In this document: piece by piece, positions 1-5,792 of the stretch | Layout: the number at the start of each line of letters is the position of its first letter | How positions within the stretch are numbered: the first letter of the stretch is position 1 | Origin: Acidimicrobiaceae bacterium | GTDB taxonomy: Bacteria; Actinomycetota; Acidimicrobiia; Acidimicrobiales; Bog-793 | NCBI GenBank assembly: GCA_003170375.1 | Contig: PMZN01000058.1 | Location: 1 to 5,956, forward strand | Direction of reading: 5' to 3' | DNA: 5,956 bases | The notes under the pieces: generated by a model | The model's input: the letters and a program-made list of their open reading frames with translations, nothing else | What the model was told of the DNA's origin: nothing | Databases searched by the model: none | Position numbers and translations under genes: made by a program

Positions 1-770
1 GGCCGGACGAAACGCCCGATCACCGGTCGCGTGTGGAGCCACAGCCGGGTGGTGTCGGTGACCCCGAACCCCAGGGCGCCCGAGCTCTCGGCACCATGGA
101 AGGTGCGCATCCCGAACTCGGTGACGATCACCGGCTTGCCCGTTGACAGGAAGGGTTGGAGCATCTCTACGTAGCGGTCCTTGGTCCGGGCCTCGCGGTA
201 GTGATCGACGCCCACGTAGTCGAAAGGCCCCCAGTCCACCTGCTCGAAGGTGAGCGAGGCGTAGGTGAGCGGGCCATCGAACGCGGCGCGCAATCTGGGC
301 ACCAGGACAGCCAGGTACTCATCGAGCTTCCCGTTGCTGAGCTGCACGGGGTCTCCCTTGAGGCGTTGCAGGCGCTCGGTCACGCTTTTGCCGGCAACCA
401 GCCCGGGTCCGAAGAGCGTAAGTTCGCTGCCGGCGACGAAGACCACACGCCCCGGATGGGCTGTGCAAAGCGGTGTTGCCGCCTCGGCTGCTGCGACCAG
501 TCGGGCCGCGGTTTCCTCCAGCGAGTGCTCGAAAAAGGCCGGGGAGAACCACACCTCGAGTCCGAGTCCGAGCGCGATCTCAGCGACAACCGTCATCGGT
601 CCGAGGTCACTGCCCACGATCCGCACGGCGTTGGCGTGCAGGTCGTCCCGGACGATCTCGAGCTCGCGCCGCACCACCGACATGTCGAGTGCCGTCGGCC
701 GCGTTGAGATGGCATAGCCCGGGCCGCGGAACACGGTTCCCGTGTCGTAGTGGACTCCCTGGTGCTGCAT
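1..770 (-). CDS. Glycoside-hydrolase-like 'abortive infection' family protein, C-terminus cut by window edge
   Basis: Reading leftward from an ATG at 770 gives 256 uninterrupted codons that run off the left edge. The protein starts MQHQGVHYDTGTVFRGPGY. The sequence matches, from memory, a large actinobacterial family often named 'abortive infection protein' and related to TIM-barrel glycoside hydrolases. Visible barrel landmarks are LHANAVRI (44-51, strand 2), LEVWFSP (71-77), VVFVAGSEL (109-117), DYVGVDHYR (184-192) and KPVIVTEFG (212-220). E116 and E218 lie where clan-A hydrolases carry the acid/base and nucleophile glutamates, so the fold may still be catalytic; no substrate can be named. 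No signal peptide is seen, suggesting a cytoplasmic protein. An in-frame TAA ten codons upstream and a GAGG just before the ATG support this start. The phage-resistance name is inherited annotation, not shown here. It is divergent from the Fic gene. Confidence 0.85.
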   Translation of the reverse strand, partial: MQHQGVHYDTGTVFRGPGYAISTRPTALDMSVVRRELEIVRDDLHANAVRIVGSDLGPMTVVAEIALGLGLEVWFSPAFFEHSLEETAARLVAAAEAATPLCTAHPGRVVFVAGSELTLFGPGLVAGKSVTERLQRLKGDPVQLSNGKLDEYLAVLVPRLRAAFDGPLTYASLTFEQVDWGPFDYVGVDHYREARTKDRYVEMLQPFLSTGKPVIVTEFGMRTFHGAESSGALGFGVTDTTRLWLHTRPVIGRFVR

Positions 771-796
771 GTCGCCTCGATCCTCGCGCCCAGCCG

Positions 797-809
797 CCCT
801 TTATAAGGG
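797..809 (-). promoter_or_regulatory. Candidate promoter -10 within a small inverted repeat, upstream of the hydrolase-like gene
   Basis: CCCTT and AAGGG flank a 3-base TAT centre. On the minus strand this contains TATAAA (805-800), a good -10 candidate about 30 bases upstream of the ATG at 770. No convincing -35 is seen at the usual distance. The repeat could be an operator, but five-base arms are weak evidence on their own. Confidence 0.3.
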
Positions 810-903
810 ATTTGCCTCCCCAGGTTGCCCGGAGGGGTCACTCCGAGGCCCATTTCCGTTCCCTGGTTGCTTCCCGGTCCAACACACGGCCATATTTATG
901 CCC

Positions 904-917
904 TACAGTTGCTTTTA
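904..917 (+). promoter_or_regulatory. Candidate leaderless promoter for the Fic gene
   Basis: TACAGT at 904-909 fits the actinobacterial -10 pattern TANNNT and is followed by 8 bases and then GTG at 918. Transcription would begin at or next to the start codon, giving a leaderless mRNA. No Shine-Dalgarno-like sequence precedes the GTG, which fits. No good -35 is visible. The leftward abiEi gene has the same layout: -10, 8 bases, GTG. Confidence 0.35.
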
Positions 918-2486
918 GTGACCGATAACCCTTCTCCAGTTGCTGGATCTGCCTCAGATCGGCTCGATAATGGTACGTCTGTTGCTCGGGCGCTCCCGCA
1001 CCCGGCCGGCCGGCTGGCCGTCGCCACCCCGCAGACCAAGGCCGGCCTGTCCCGCCAGGCCAAAGCAGGCACCGCCTTCCGGGTGGCGCCCAACGTCTAC
1101 ATCGTCGGTGCCACCCTGGCACCGGCGCAGGCCGTCGCCCATCACCGCACCGCCATCATCAGCGTGTTCTGGCCAGGCGCAGTCTTGAGCGATCGCACCA
1201 CCCTGACCGGCGGGATGCCCTTCGAGGGGTGGATCTTCATCGCCCACCCGGATCCCGCCCGCCGCTCCGACCTGGAGCTACCCGGGGTCACCGTTTCACC
1301 GCGGGTAGGCCCTGGTCCCCTGCCGGGCGATATGCCCATGCCGGACGGACTCCATATCTCGGGTCCGGCGCGTCGACTCGTCGAGAACGTCAGCATCGCC
1401 GGGCGACCACCCCGCGGGCGTCCGAGTCGCCAAGCGGGCACCGAAGCGGTGGAAGACGAGATCGACAAGCTGGCCCGCCACGGTGGTGCCGGCGCGATCC
1501 AAAGCGTCCTGAGCCAGCTCGACGCCCTCGCGGGCCAGCTCCCGCCGGGTCCGGTCGAGGTGGTCCGGAGCCTCCTCGCCGGTGTCTTGGGGTCCTTTAG
1601 CGGATCGAAGCCCACGTCCGAGCGCCTGGCCGCGCGATTGTCCGGCGAGCCGTATGACGAGCATCGTCTCTCGATGTTCCGCTCCCTCGCCGAGCTGCTC
1701 GGCGATACGGCGCCCGAACCCCGTCCCACCCTCGGCTCGCCTGAGCGGTGGACGTGGGAGCCGTTCTTCGAGGCGTACTTCTCGAACTTCATCGAAGGAA
1801 CCGAGTTCGGTGTGGACGAGGCCCGCGAGATCGCCATCAATGGTGTCATCCCTGCTGAACGACCGGCCGATGCGCACGATGTCAGTGCCACCTACCGAAT
1901 CGTCTCCGAGCCGGCTTCGCGTGCACTCGCGCCAAGGAATGCTGGCGAACTCCTGGACGAACTGCGGGACCTTCACCGCGTCCTCATGGCGGCGCGGCCC
2001 GAGAAACGACCCGGCGAGTTCAAGCTCCGGCCCAACTACGCGGGTGGCTATGGGTTTGTGGAACCTGATCTCGTCGTGGGCACCCTGCGACGAGGGTTCG
2101 ACATGTTCAGCTCGGTCACCGATCCCACGCATCGAGCAATCGCCTTGATGTTGCTCATAACCGAATGCCATCCGTTCGACGACGGGAACGGTCGTCTGGC
2201 TCGCATTGTCTCGAATGGCGTGCTCTCGGCCGCCGGCCAGGTGCGGATCGTCATCCCGACCGTCTACCGCAACAACTACCTGGCCGGGCTGGCCGGGGTC
2301 AGCAATGGCAACGGTCGTGGCGAGTCGCTGATCGCCGTTCTGCGCTTCGCTCAAAAGTGGACAGGGGCCATCGACTGGACGACGTTCGAAGTCGCTGACG
2401 AGCAGCTTCGCCGGCTCGATGTCTACATGGACCCTGGCCTCGCAGAAGCATCAGGTATCCGTCTCCGCCTGCCCGAGCCATCCTGA
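918..2486 (+). CDS. Fic-domain protein with AbiEi-like N-terminal region (probable AMP transferase)
   Basis: From GTG 918 this is a 522-residue protein. The C-terminal half is a Fic domain: HPFDDGNGR at 418-426 matches HPFx(D/E)GNGR, with catalytic histidine H418 and the anion-binding loop intact. SNFIEG at 289-294 matches the inhibitory (S/T)xxxE(G/N) motif, placed N-terminal to the Fic core as in class II Fic proteins, with E293 as the expected inhibitory glutamate. A flap-like GGYGFVEP stretch lies between them. Fic enzymes usually transfer AMP from ATP to a protein hydroxyl; the target is unknown. The N-terminal ~150 residues resemble AbiEi-family antitoxins: a short helical part, FRVAPNVYIVG, then a GAVLSDRTTLTGG block and a LHISGPARRLVENV block. 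The open frame extends to a TTG at 825, but homology starts later and GTG 918 sits behind a candidate -10. It is probably self-inhibited and may bind DNA (inference). Confidence 0.9.
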   Translation: MTDNPSPVAGSASDRLDNGTSVARALPHPAGRLAVATPQTKAGLSRQAKAGTAFRVAPNVYIVGATLAPAQAVAHHRTAIISVFWPGAVLSDRTTLTGGMPFEGWIFIAHPDPARRSDLELPGVTVSPRVGPGPLPGDMPMPDGLHISGPARRLVENVSIAGRPPRGRPSRQAGTEAVEDEIDKLARHGGAGAIQSVLSQLDALAGQLPPGPVEVVRSLLAGVLGSFSGSKPTSERLAARLSGEPYDEHRLSMFRSLAELLGDTAPEPRPTLGSPERWTWEPFFEAYFSNFIEGTEFGVDEAREIAINGVIPAERPADAHDVSATYRIVSEPASRALAPRNAGELLDELRDLHRVLMAARPEKRPGEFKLRPNYAGGYGFVEPDLVVGTLRRGFDMFSSVTDPTHRAIALMLLITECHPFDDGNGRLARIVSNGVLSAAGQVRIVIPTVYRNNYLAGLAGVSNGNGRGESLIAVLRFAQKWTGAIDWTTFEVADEQLRRLDVYMDPGLAEASGIRLRLPEPS

Positions 2487-2825
2487 GTCGGCGGCTCTCG
2501 CAGGACCTAAACAACACCTCGATGGTCACATCGCAACCCTTAGGCTCCTGTCAGCCTCACCGTCATCTTCTTCGCCATCATCATCGCCTTGCCCTTGGTC
2601 TTCACTGTCAACGGTCATTGAGAAGCGCGCGCTGACGGCCGCGAGAACTGCGCGCTGACGGTCGGCAAAGCAGTCAAGACGGGTCGCCAGTACTGGCCGA
2701 CCTTCGAGTTGATCACCCGGCCGCAAGGCCTTGCGAGCTGCCCGAATGTTGAAGTTCCGCCGACGCGGCAACGACGAAGAAGCGGGCGGCAACGATGTCG
2801 GTGAGTCAGAGCGTGTCGGACCGGA
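2487..2825. other. Gene-free stretch between convergent Fic and abiEii genes
   Basis: No convincing gene is seen on either strand. The stretch holds a perfect 14-bp palindrome, CGCAAGGCCTTGCG (2722-2735), without a T-rich tail, and two copies of GCGCGCTGACGG (2627-2638 and 2650-2661) spaced 23 bp apart. One plus-strand frame between stops at 2541 and 2619 encodes 25 residues with a hydrophobic run (VIFFAIIIALPLVF) but has no start codon. No classical rho-independent terminator is visible for either converging gene. It could be eroded coding DNA. Confidence 0.5.
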
Positions 2826-3716
2826 TCATCGCCACGCCCCTGACCCAGGGTCCCACGCTTGACCTCGTACGTCACCAGCTATGGCCGGATCGGCCAGTTC
2901 AACCGTCGCCGATATCACCTCTTCAAATTGTTCGGGGAACGGGACTTTCCGCAGTTGTCGCCTGCGCCAGGCCATCCATTGCGCTTGACCAATCGGACCA
3001 TAGCCATCGAGAACCCGAGCGAGAGGCAAGAGTTCAACGCCGCGGTACGTGGCCACCTGCTCAACTGACCGGATGAGGTCAGCTCCATCGACGGGATGAT
3101 GCCGACCCAGTAGGTACACGTCACCAAAGTCGCGCCAGCGGGTGTTGACAGTCCCGCGGGCTATCGCCGTGACGATTTTCTCGGCGAGGACCATCACGAG
3201 CGGATAGCCACGGACGACTACTTCGCCACCGAGAAGTCGCGGAAGGTGGACTTCCTGTGGCGCGGGCGTGATCGGATCCCCCACGTTGATGTCGACATGG
3301 AGGTGGAGCCGTGCGGTCGCGAGGTCGGCCCGAAGTGAGACCCGAACGCCGCTGTAGGCATCTTCGTCTCGGATGACCTCGGCAGAGGCATGCTCGATCT
3401 CGAAGACAACACCGTCGTCGAGTGCCTGAGCGGCGACTTCACAGATGACTTGGCGAATGTTGTCGATGTCGTTGTCGAGCACTTCGCCTTGAAGGTCGAC
3501 GTCCCGAGTCGGCCGACGTTCCCCGAACGCGGCCAAGAGCACCCCGCCCTTCAGGATGAGCTGATCGGCATAGGGTGACCCGGCCAACCGAGCGAGGAAT
3601 GCTTCCAATGCGTAGAGCTGGAAGAGCTCGTCGACTGGCCGACGGTCGCCCCGTGCCTTGTTCCGCAAGTCGAGGTACGCACGTCCCGCGACCGTTGCCC
3701 GAGTTGGCGCGCTCAC
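2826..3716 (-). CDS. abiEii: AbiEii-family nucleotidyltransferase toxin of a type IV TA system
   Basis: From GTG 3716 the protein is 296 residues, a normal length for the family. AbiEii toxins are DNA-polymerase-beta-fold nucleotidyltransferases that arrest growth; related toxins modify tRNA, but the target here is unknown. Motifs seen in order: LILKGGVLLAAF (53-64, the GG loop), RPTRDVDL (68-75, metal-binding D72 and D74), LHVDINVGDP (139-148, candidate third acid D142), and EKIVTAIARGTVNTRWRDFGD (179-199), the family's conserved lysine and R-x-x-DF-x-D block. The C-terminus (ADPAIAGDV to SGAWR) is also typical. The GTG overlaps the abiEi stop as GTGA, indicating translational coupling. The frame stays open upstream to 4091, but that extension is arginine-rich out-of-frame reading of abiEi. 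All expected catalytic residues appear intact, so it is probably an active toxin held in check by the upstream antitoxin. Confidence 0.92.
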   Translation of the reverse strand: MSAPTRATVAGRAYLDLRNKARGDRRPVDELFQLYALEAFLARLAGSPYADQLILKGGVLLAAFGERRPTRDVDLQGEVLDNDIDNIRQVICEVAAQALDDGVVFEIEHASAEVIRDEDAYSGVRVSLRADLATARLHLHVDINVGDPITPAPQEVHLPRLLGGEVVVRGYPLVMVLAEKIVTAIARGTVNTRWRDFGDVYLLGRHHPVDGADLIRSVEQVATYRGVELLPLARVLDGYGPIGQAQWMAWRRRQLRKVPFPEQFEEVISATVELADPAIAGDVRGQAWDPGSGAWR

Positions 3717-4309
3717 AACAGAATCTCGAGCGCGCGCCGCAGGGCCGGCTCGGCGCGGGGGAAGTTCCGAGCGAGTTCGATCAAGCGGGCCGGACTGCGG
3801 CCTGGCCGGCCGATCCAGCGGCGCAGCGCCTCCCATGCGACGTCCGAGCCTTCGAGGTGACGCAGTCGGACGACATCGATGAGCGAGCGCTCTGCGGAGT
3901 AGAGACCGATCGGTCGGCGAGCGCCGACATCGAGCGTTTCTCGACCGAGGTCGAAGGTGCGTGTGTCGAACTGGTGCAATCGGCACGGCGCCCTGAGCAC
4001 CGGTCGCGTAGCCCCACGGGGAACCGCGATGTCGATTACTGAAGGTATGGCGTCGATCAGCCCGTGACGGGCAAGCGCAGTCTCGAGACACAGCGTTGCC
4101 CGAGGGACACGCTCGGCGATCTCAACGAGGTCTGCGTCGGCAAGTGGCGCGTCGGCCCATCGGTAGACACCACCGCCGAGCGCGGTGATATCCCCGCTGT
4201 CTCGAAGTCGGTAGAGATGCTTGTCACCCACACCGGCCTTCTTGGCGTCGCCGTAGGTAAAGGTCTCGCCAAGTCGTTCTCGGAGTGCGAGATGGCCGTC
4301 AATGCTCAC
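3713..4309 (-). CDS. abiEi: AbiEi-family antitoxin and autorepressor of a type IV TA system
   Basis: A 198-residue protein starting at GTG 4309. Residues 1-52 form a winged-helix DNA-binding domain: FTYGDAKKAGVGDKHLYRLRD supplies the helix-turn-helix and ITALGGGVYRW the wing. Residues 53-198 are the AbiEi C-terminal region, with ETALARHGLID (76-86), SVIDIAVPRG, and the strongly conserved YSAERSLIDVVRLRHLEGSD (137-156) followed by RRWIGRPGRSP and a LARNFPRA-type ending. In studied members the N-terminal domain represses the operon and the C-terminal domain is needed to neutralise the toxin; the same roles are inferred here. It is the first gene of a two-gene leftward operon and overlaps abiEii at GTGA. 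No Shine-Dalgarno sequence precedes the GTG, but TATGAT lies 8 bases upstream, so the mRNA is probably leaderless. Confidence 0.92.
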   Translation of the reverse strand: MSIDGHLALRERLGETFTYGDAKKAGVGDKHLYRLRDSGDITALGGGVYRWADAPLADADLVEIAERVPRATLCLETALARHGLIDAIPSVIDIAVPRGATRPVLRAPCRLHQFDTRTFDLGRETLDVGARRPIGLYSAERSLIDVVRLRHLEGSDVAWEALRRWIGRPGRSPARLIELARNFPRAEPALRRALEILL

Positions 4310-4317
4310 GGGAGGAA

Positions 4318-4350
4318 ATCATACCCACCAGACTCGTATATGGGTACTAT
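4318..4350 (-). promoter_or_regulatory. Candidate abiEi-abiEii promoter with inverted-repeat operator
   Basis: On the minus strand TATGAT (4323-4318) lies 8 bases before the GTG of abiEi and fits a leaderless -10. It sits inside one arm of an inverted repeat: GTGGGTATGAT on the minus strand (4328-4318) and ATGGGTACTAT on the plus strand (4340-4350) agree at 8 of 11 positions, with core TACCCA/TGGGTA. AbiEi antitoxins bind inverted repeats in their own promoter, so this is the likeliest operator. The arms are short, so the call is moderate. Confidence 0.4.
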
Positions 4351-4905
4351 TTCCTCACCCGCAGCGCGCTCCGCCCTATAGGCGCGTCGGCCAGGCCGCG
4401 ACCGACCGCTCCGATCGGAGAGTGCCGGTCTCGCACGGCCGCTATCGACTGCTGCCAGTTGCTGTCAGCCGATCCGGTAGAAGAACCGGTAGAAATTCGG
4501 AAACAAAAGAAGGGGCCTCGAACCCGAGACCCATTCTGACCTGCTCTTTTCTAGTGGCGGGGGCGCGATATCCGCGTTAGCTACTACCGCTCTACCTGCG
4601 GTAACGCTTGAAGCCACGCTTCTACTCGTGGCCTAAGAAGGTGCGCAAGCGAGGCCATGAAACGCGCCTTCGAGTTGGATTTGTCGGGTCGTGTCACGCC
4701 TGGATTGGTGGTCGTCGTGGTGGTGGTCGTCCTCGACGACGTCGTGGTCATCGCGGTGCCCAAGAGTGTGAGCAGTTCATCGCAGCGATGAGGACGAGGA
4801 AGGTGAACAGGATGCAGGACGTGAAGGGGACCGGGGCACGAAGATGCCGGCGATGCCGATGATGTGGTGATTCCTAAGCCGAGCTGTAGTCAGGGCAGGT
4901 GTGCG
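4351..4905. other. Gene-free intergenic stretch between two divergent AbiE-type operons
   Basis: No convincing protein gene is seen. Contents: a perfect 12-bp palindrome CTCCGATCGGAG (4409-4420); two copies of CCGGTAGAA (4474-4482 and 4486-4494) in 12-bp spacing; a minus-strand hairpin with T-rich tail (4501-4532); a hairpin with arms TACCGC and GCGGTA around a 7-base loop near 4585-4603; and a GTC/GTG-rich tract around 4706-4755. A 44-codon plus-strand frame (4657-4791) reads eight valines in a row from the tract and is probably fortuitous. Two adjoining minus-strand frames between about 4750 and 4870 carry hydrophobic segments and could be a frameshifted relic of a small membrane protein. 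Confidence 0.45.
4501..4532 (-). terminator. Candidate rho-independent terminator (minus strand)
   Basis: Read on the minus strand, GGGTCTC and GAGGCCC form a 7-bp stem with one U-G wobble around a 6-base loop, followed by CTTCTTTTGTTT. On the plus strand the wobble becomes a C-A mismatch and no T-run follows directly, so the signal points leftward. It would stop minus-strand read-through before the abiEi operon. The core GGGTTCGAGGCCC also resembles a tRNA T-arm, so a tRNA-derived relic is the main alternative. Confidence 0.4.
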
Positions 4906-4930
4906 GTAACTCACGCTTTACGTGAGTTAT
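4906..4930. promoter_or_regulatory. Palindromic operator site 1 upstream of the second AbiE operon
   Basis: A 25-bp element with left arm GTAACTCACG, centre CTTTA and right arm CGTGAGTTAT; nine of ten arm positions pair, with a mismatch only at the outer end. An almost identical copy starts 47 bp downstream. Two palindromes just upstream of an AbiEi-type gene match the known pattern of cooperative AbiEi binding to paired inverted repeats. Confidence 0.7.
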
Positions 4931-4952
4931 GAATGAGTTGCCTAACACGGCA

Positions 4953-4977
4953 GTAACTAACGCTTTACGTGAGTTAC
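4953..4977. promoter_or_regulatory. Palindromic operator site 2, overlapping the second AbiE promoter
   Basis: A second copy of the 25-bp element: left arm GTAACTAACG, centre CTTTA, right arm CGTGAGTTAC. It differs from site 1 at two positions, and nine of ten arm positions pair. It covers the place where a -35 would lie for the TATATT at 4981-4986, so a bound protein would block RNA polymerase. The conserved, non-palindromic centre suggests true duplication of one element. Confidence 0.7.
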
Positions 4978-4980
4978 TGG

Positions 4981-4986
4981 TATATT
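4981..4986 (+). promoter_or_regulatory. Candidate -10 box of the second AbiE operon
   Basis: TATATT fits the TANNNT pattern and lies four bases after operator site 2 and 18 bases before the ATG at 5005. Transcription would start near 4993, leaving a leader of about 12 bases that still contains GAGAGG (4994-4999), a ribosome binding site at 5-base spacing. An out-of-frame ATG at 4992 overlaps this leader. Confidence 0.5.
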
Positions 4987-5004
4987 GGATCATGAGAGGC
5001 CCGG

Positions 5005-5790
5005 ATGACACGCCAGCTGGAACTGATCGACACCCTGCTCTCAGAGGGCCGAGACGAGTTCACCTTCGAGGACGCCAAGGCCCACCTGGGGGTGTCCCCG
5101 GAGGCGACCGCGAACGCCCTCGCGCGGCTCAGCAAGAACGGCCTGGTCGACAAGCTAGCAAGAGGCCACTACGCGATCCGCCCGTTCGGAGCACTGGGGA
5201 CGTCAGCGGCGACGGAGGACCTCGGCTTTGCCGTCGGGGCGGCGTTCGAAGGCCGGGAGCACCGGATTGCCTACCTGAGCGCCCTAAGCGAACTTGGAGT
5301 GCTCAGCCATCCGGTCCGGACGATCTACGTCGCGTGCACGCAACGGGTCAGGTTCTCAACTGTCAGTCGCAGACCACTTCGCCTCGTATTAGAGAAGCCG
5401 GAGACGATTCACCTGGAAGCCGAAGCGGTCAAGAACTCATGGCGCTCGTCGCTGGAGCGGGCGCTGTTTGAATGTGCTCTCCGTGTGGACCTCGTCGGCG
5501 GCGTGGAACGTCTCGCCGAGGCGGTCGCCTCCGGATCGCGGGATGTTGACTCGGCGCGCATCGCGCGACTCGCCACTGCCTTTGGAACGCGTGGGCAAGC
5601 GGCACAACGTCGCCTCGCGTCCATGGCGACGGCGCTCCAGTTACCTCTGACACTGAGCCCGGAAGTTGGCAAGCAGCAACAGGTGATCCGGTTGGATCCA
5701 AGAGACGACCGTGTCGCGTGGACGGACACACGGCTTCGGGTGGCGTGGAACACGACAATCGATGAGCTGCAAGCGGTCGTTGGAAACTAG
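5005..5790 (+). CDS. abiEi: AbiEi-family antitoxin (second type IV TA module)
   Basis: A 261-residue protein from ATG 5005, with GAGAGG five bases upstream. Residues 1-60 form a winged-helix domain: FTFEDAKAHLGVSPEATANAL gives the helix-turn-helix, RLSKNGLVDKLARGHYAIRP the second helix and wing. The following region (about 61-160) has the AbiEi-type layout, with EHRIAYLSALSELGVLSHP (85-103), an alternating strand block VRTIYVACTQR and RPLRLVLEKPETI, then SWRSSLERALFECALRVDLVGG (145-166). It is longer and of a different subfamily from the 198-residue antitoxin at 3713-4309; by pattern it resembles the mycobacterial Rv2827c group. Expected role: neutralising the toxin encoded 2 bp downstream and repressing the operon through the two 25-bp palindromes upstream. 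The C-terminal ~60 residues carry no motif I recognise. Confidence 0.88.
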   Translation: MTRQLELIDTLLSEGRDEFTFEDAKAHLGVSPEATANALARLSKNGLVDKLARGHYAIRPFGALGTSAATEDLGFAVGAAFEGREHRIAYLSALSELGVLSHPVRTIYVACTQRVRFSTVSRRPLRLVLEKPETIHLEAEAVKNSWRSSLERALFECALRVDLVGGVERLAEAVASGSRDVDSARIARLATAFGTRGQAAQRRLASMATALQLPLTLSPEVGKQQQVIRLDPRDDRVAWTDTRLRVAWNTTIDELQAVVGN

Positions 5791-5792
5791 CG

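Noticed and set aside
156..707. Plus-strand open frame of 183 codons
   Set aside because: It lies antisense to the hydrolase-like gene, has no recognisable family, and its openness follows from GC-rich codon bias of the true gene.
825..917. TTG at 825 as the Fic start
   Set aside because: The 31 extra residues show no family similarity, and GTG 918 is preceded by a plausible -10. Not excluded outright.
906..944. Repeated CAGTTGCT at 906-913 and 937-944, also near 4456-4463
   Set aside because: Eight bases is too short to distinguish from chance, and the copies have no consistent placement.
1296..2354. Minus-strand open frame of 352 codons inside the Fic gene
   Set aside because: It is fully antisense to the Fic gene, whose motifs are unmistakable; the frame shows no domain and no upstream signals.
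3717..4091. N-terminal extension of abiEii to a start at 4091
   Set aside because: The extra 125 residues are arginine- and proline-rich and are out-of-frame reading of abiEi; the GTG at 3716 overlapping the abiEi stop gives the normal toxin length.
4906..4977. The 25-bp repeats as a CRISPR array
   Set aside because: Only two copies, each a palindrome next to a promoter, with a 22-bp gap; no cas gene is present. Operators explain them better.
4929..5471. Plus-strand open frame of 180 codons overlapping the second antitoxin
   Set aside because: It starts inside the operator region, is arginine- and proline-rich, and is out of frame with the AbiEi gene that carries clear motifs.
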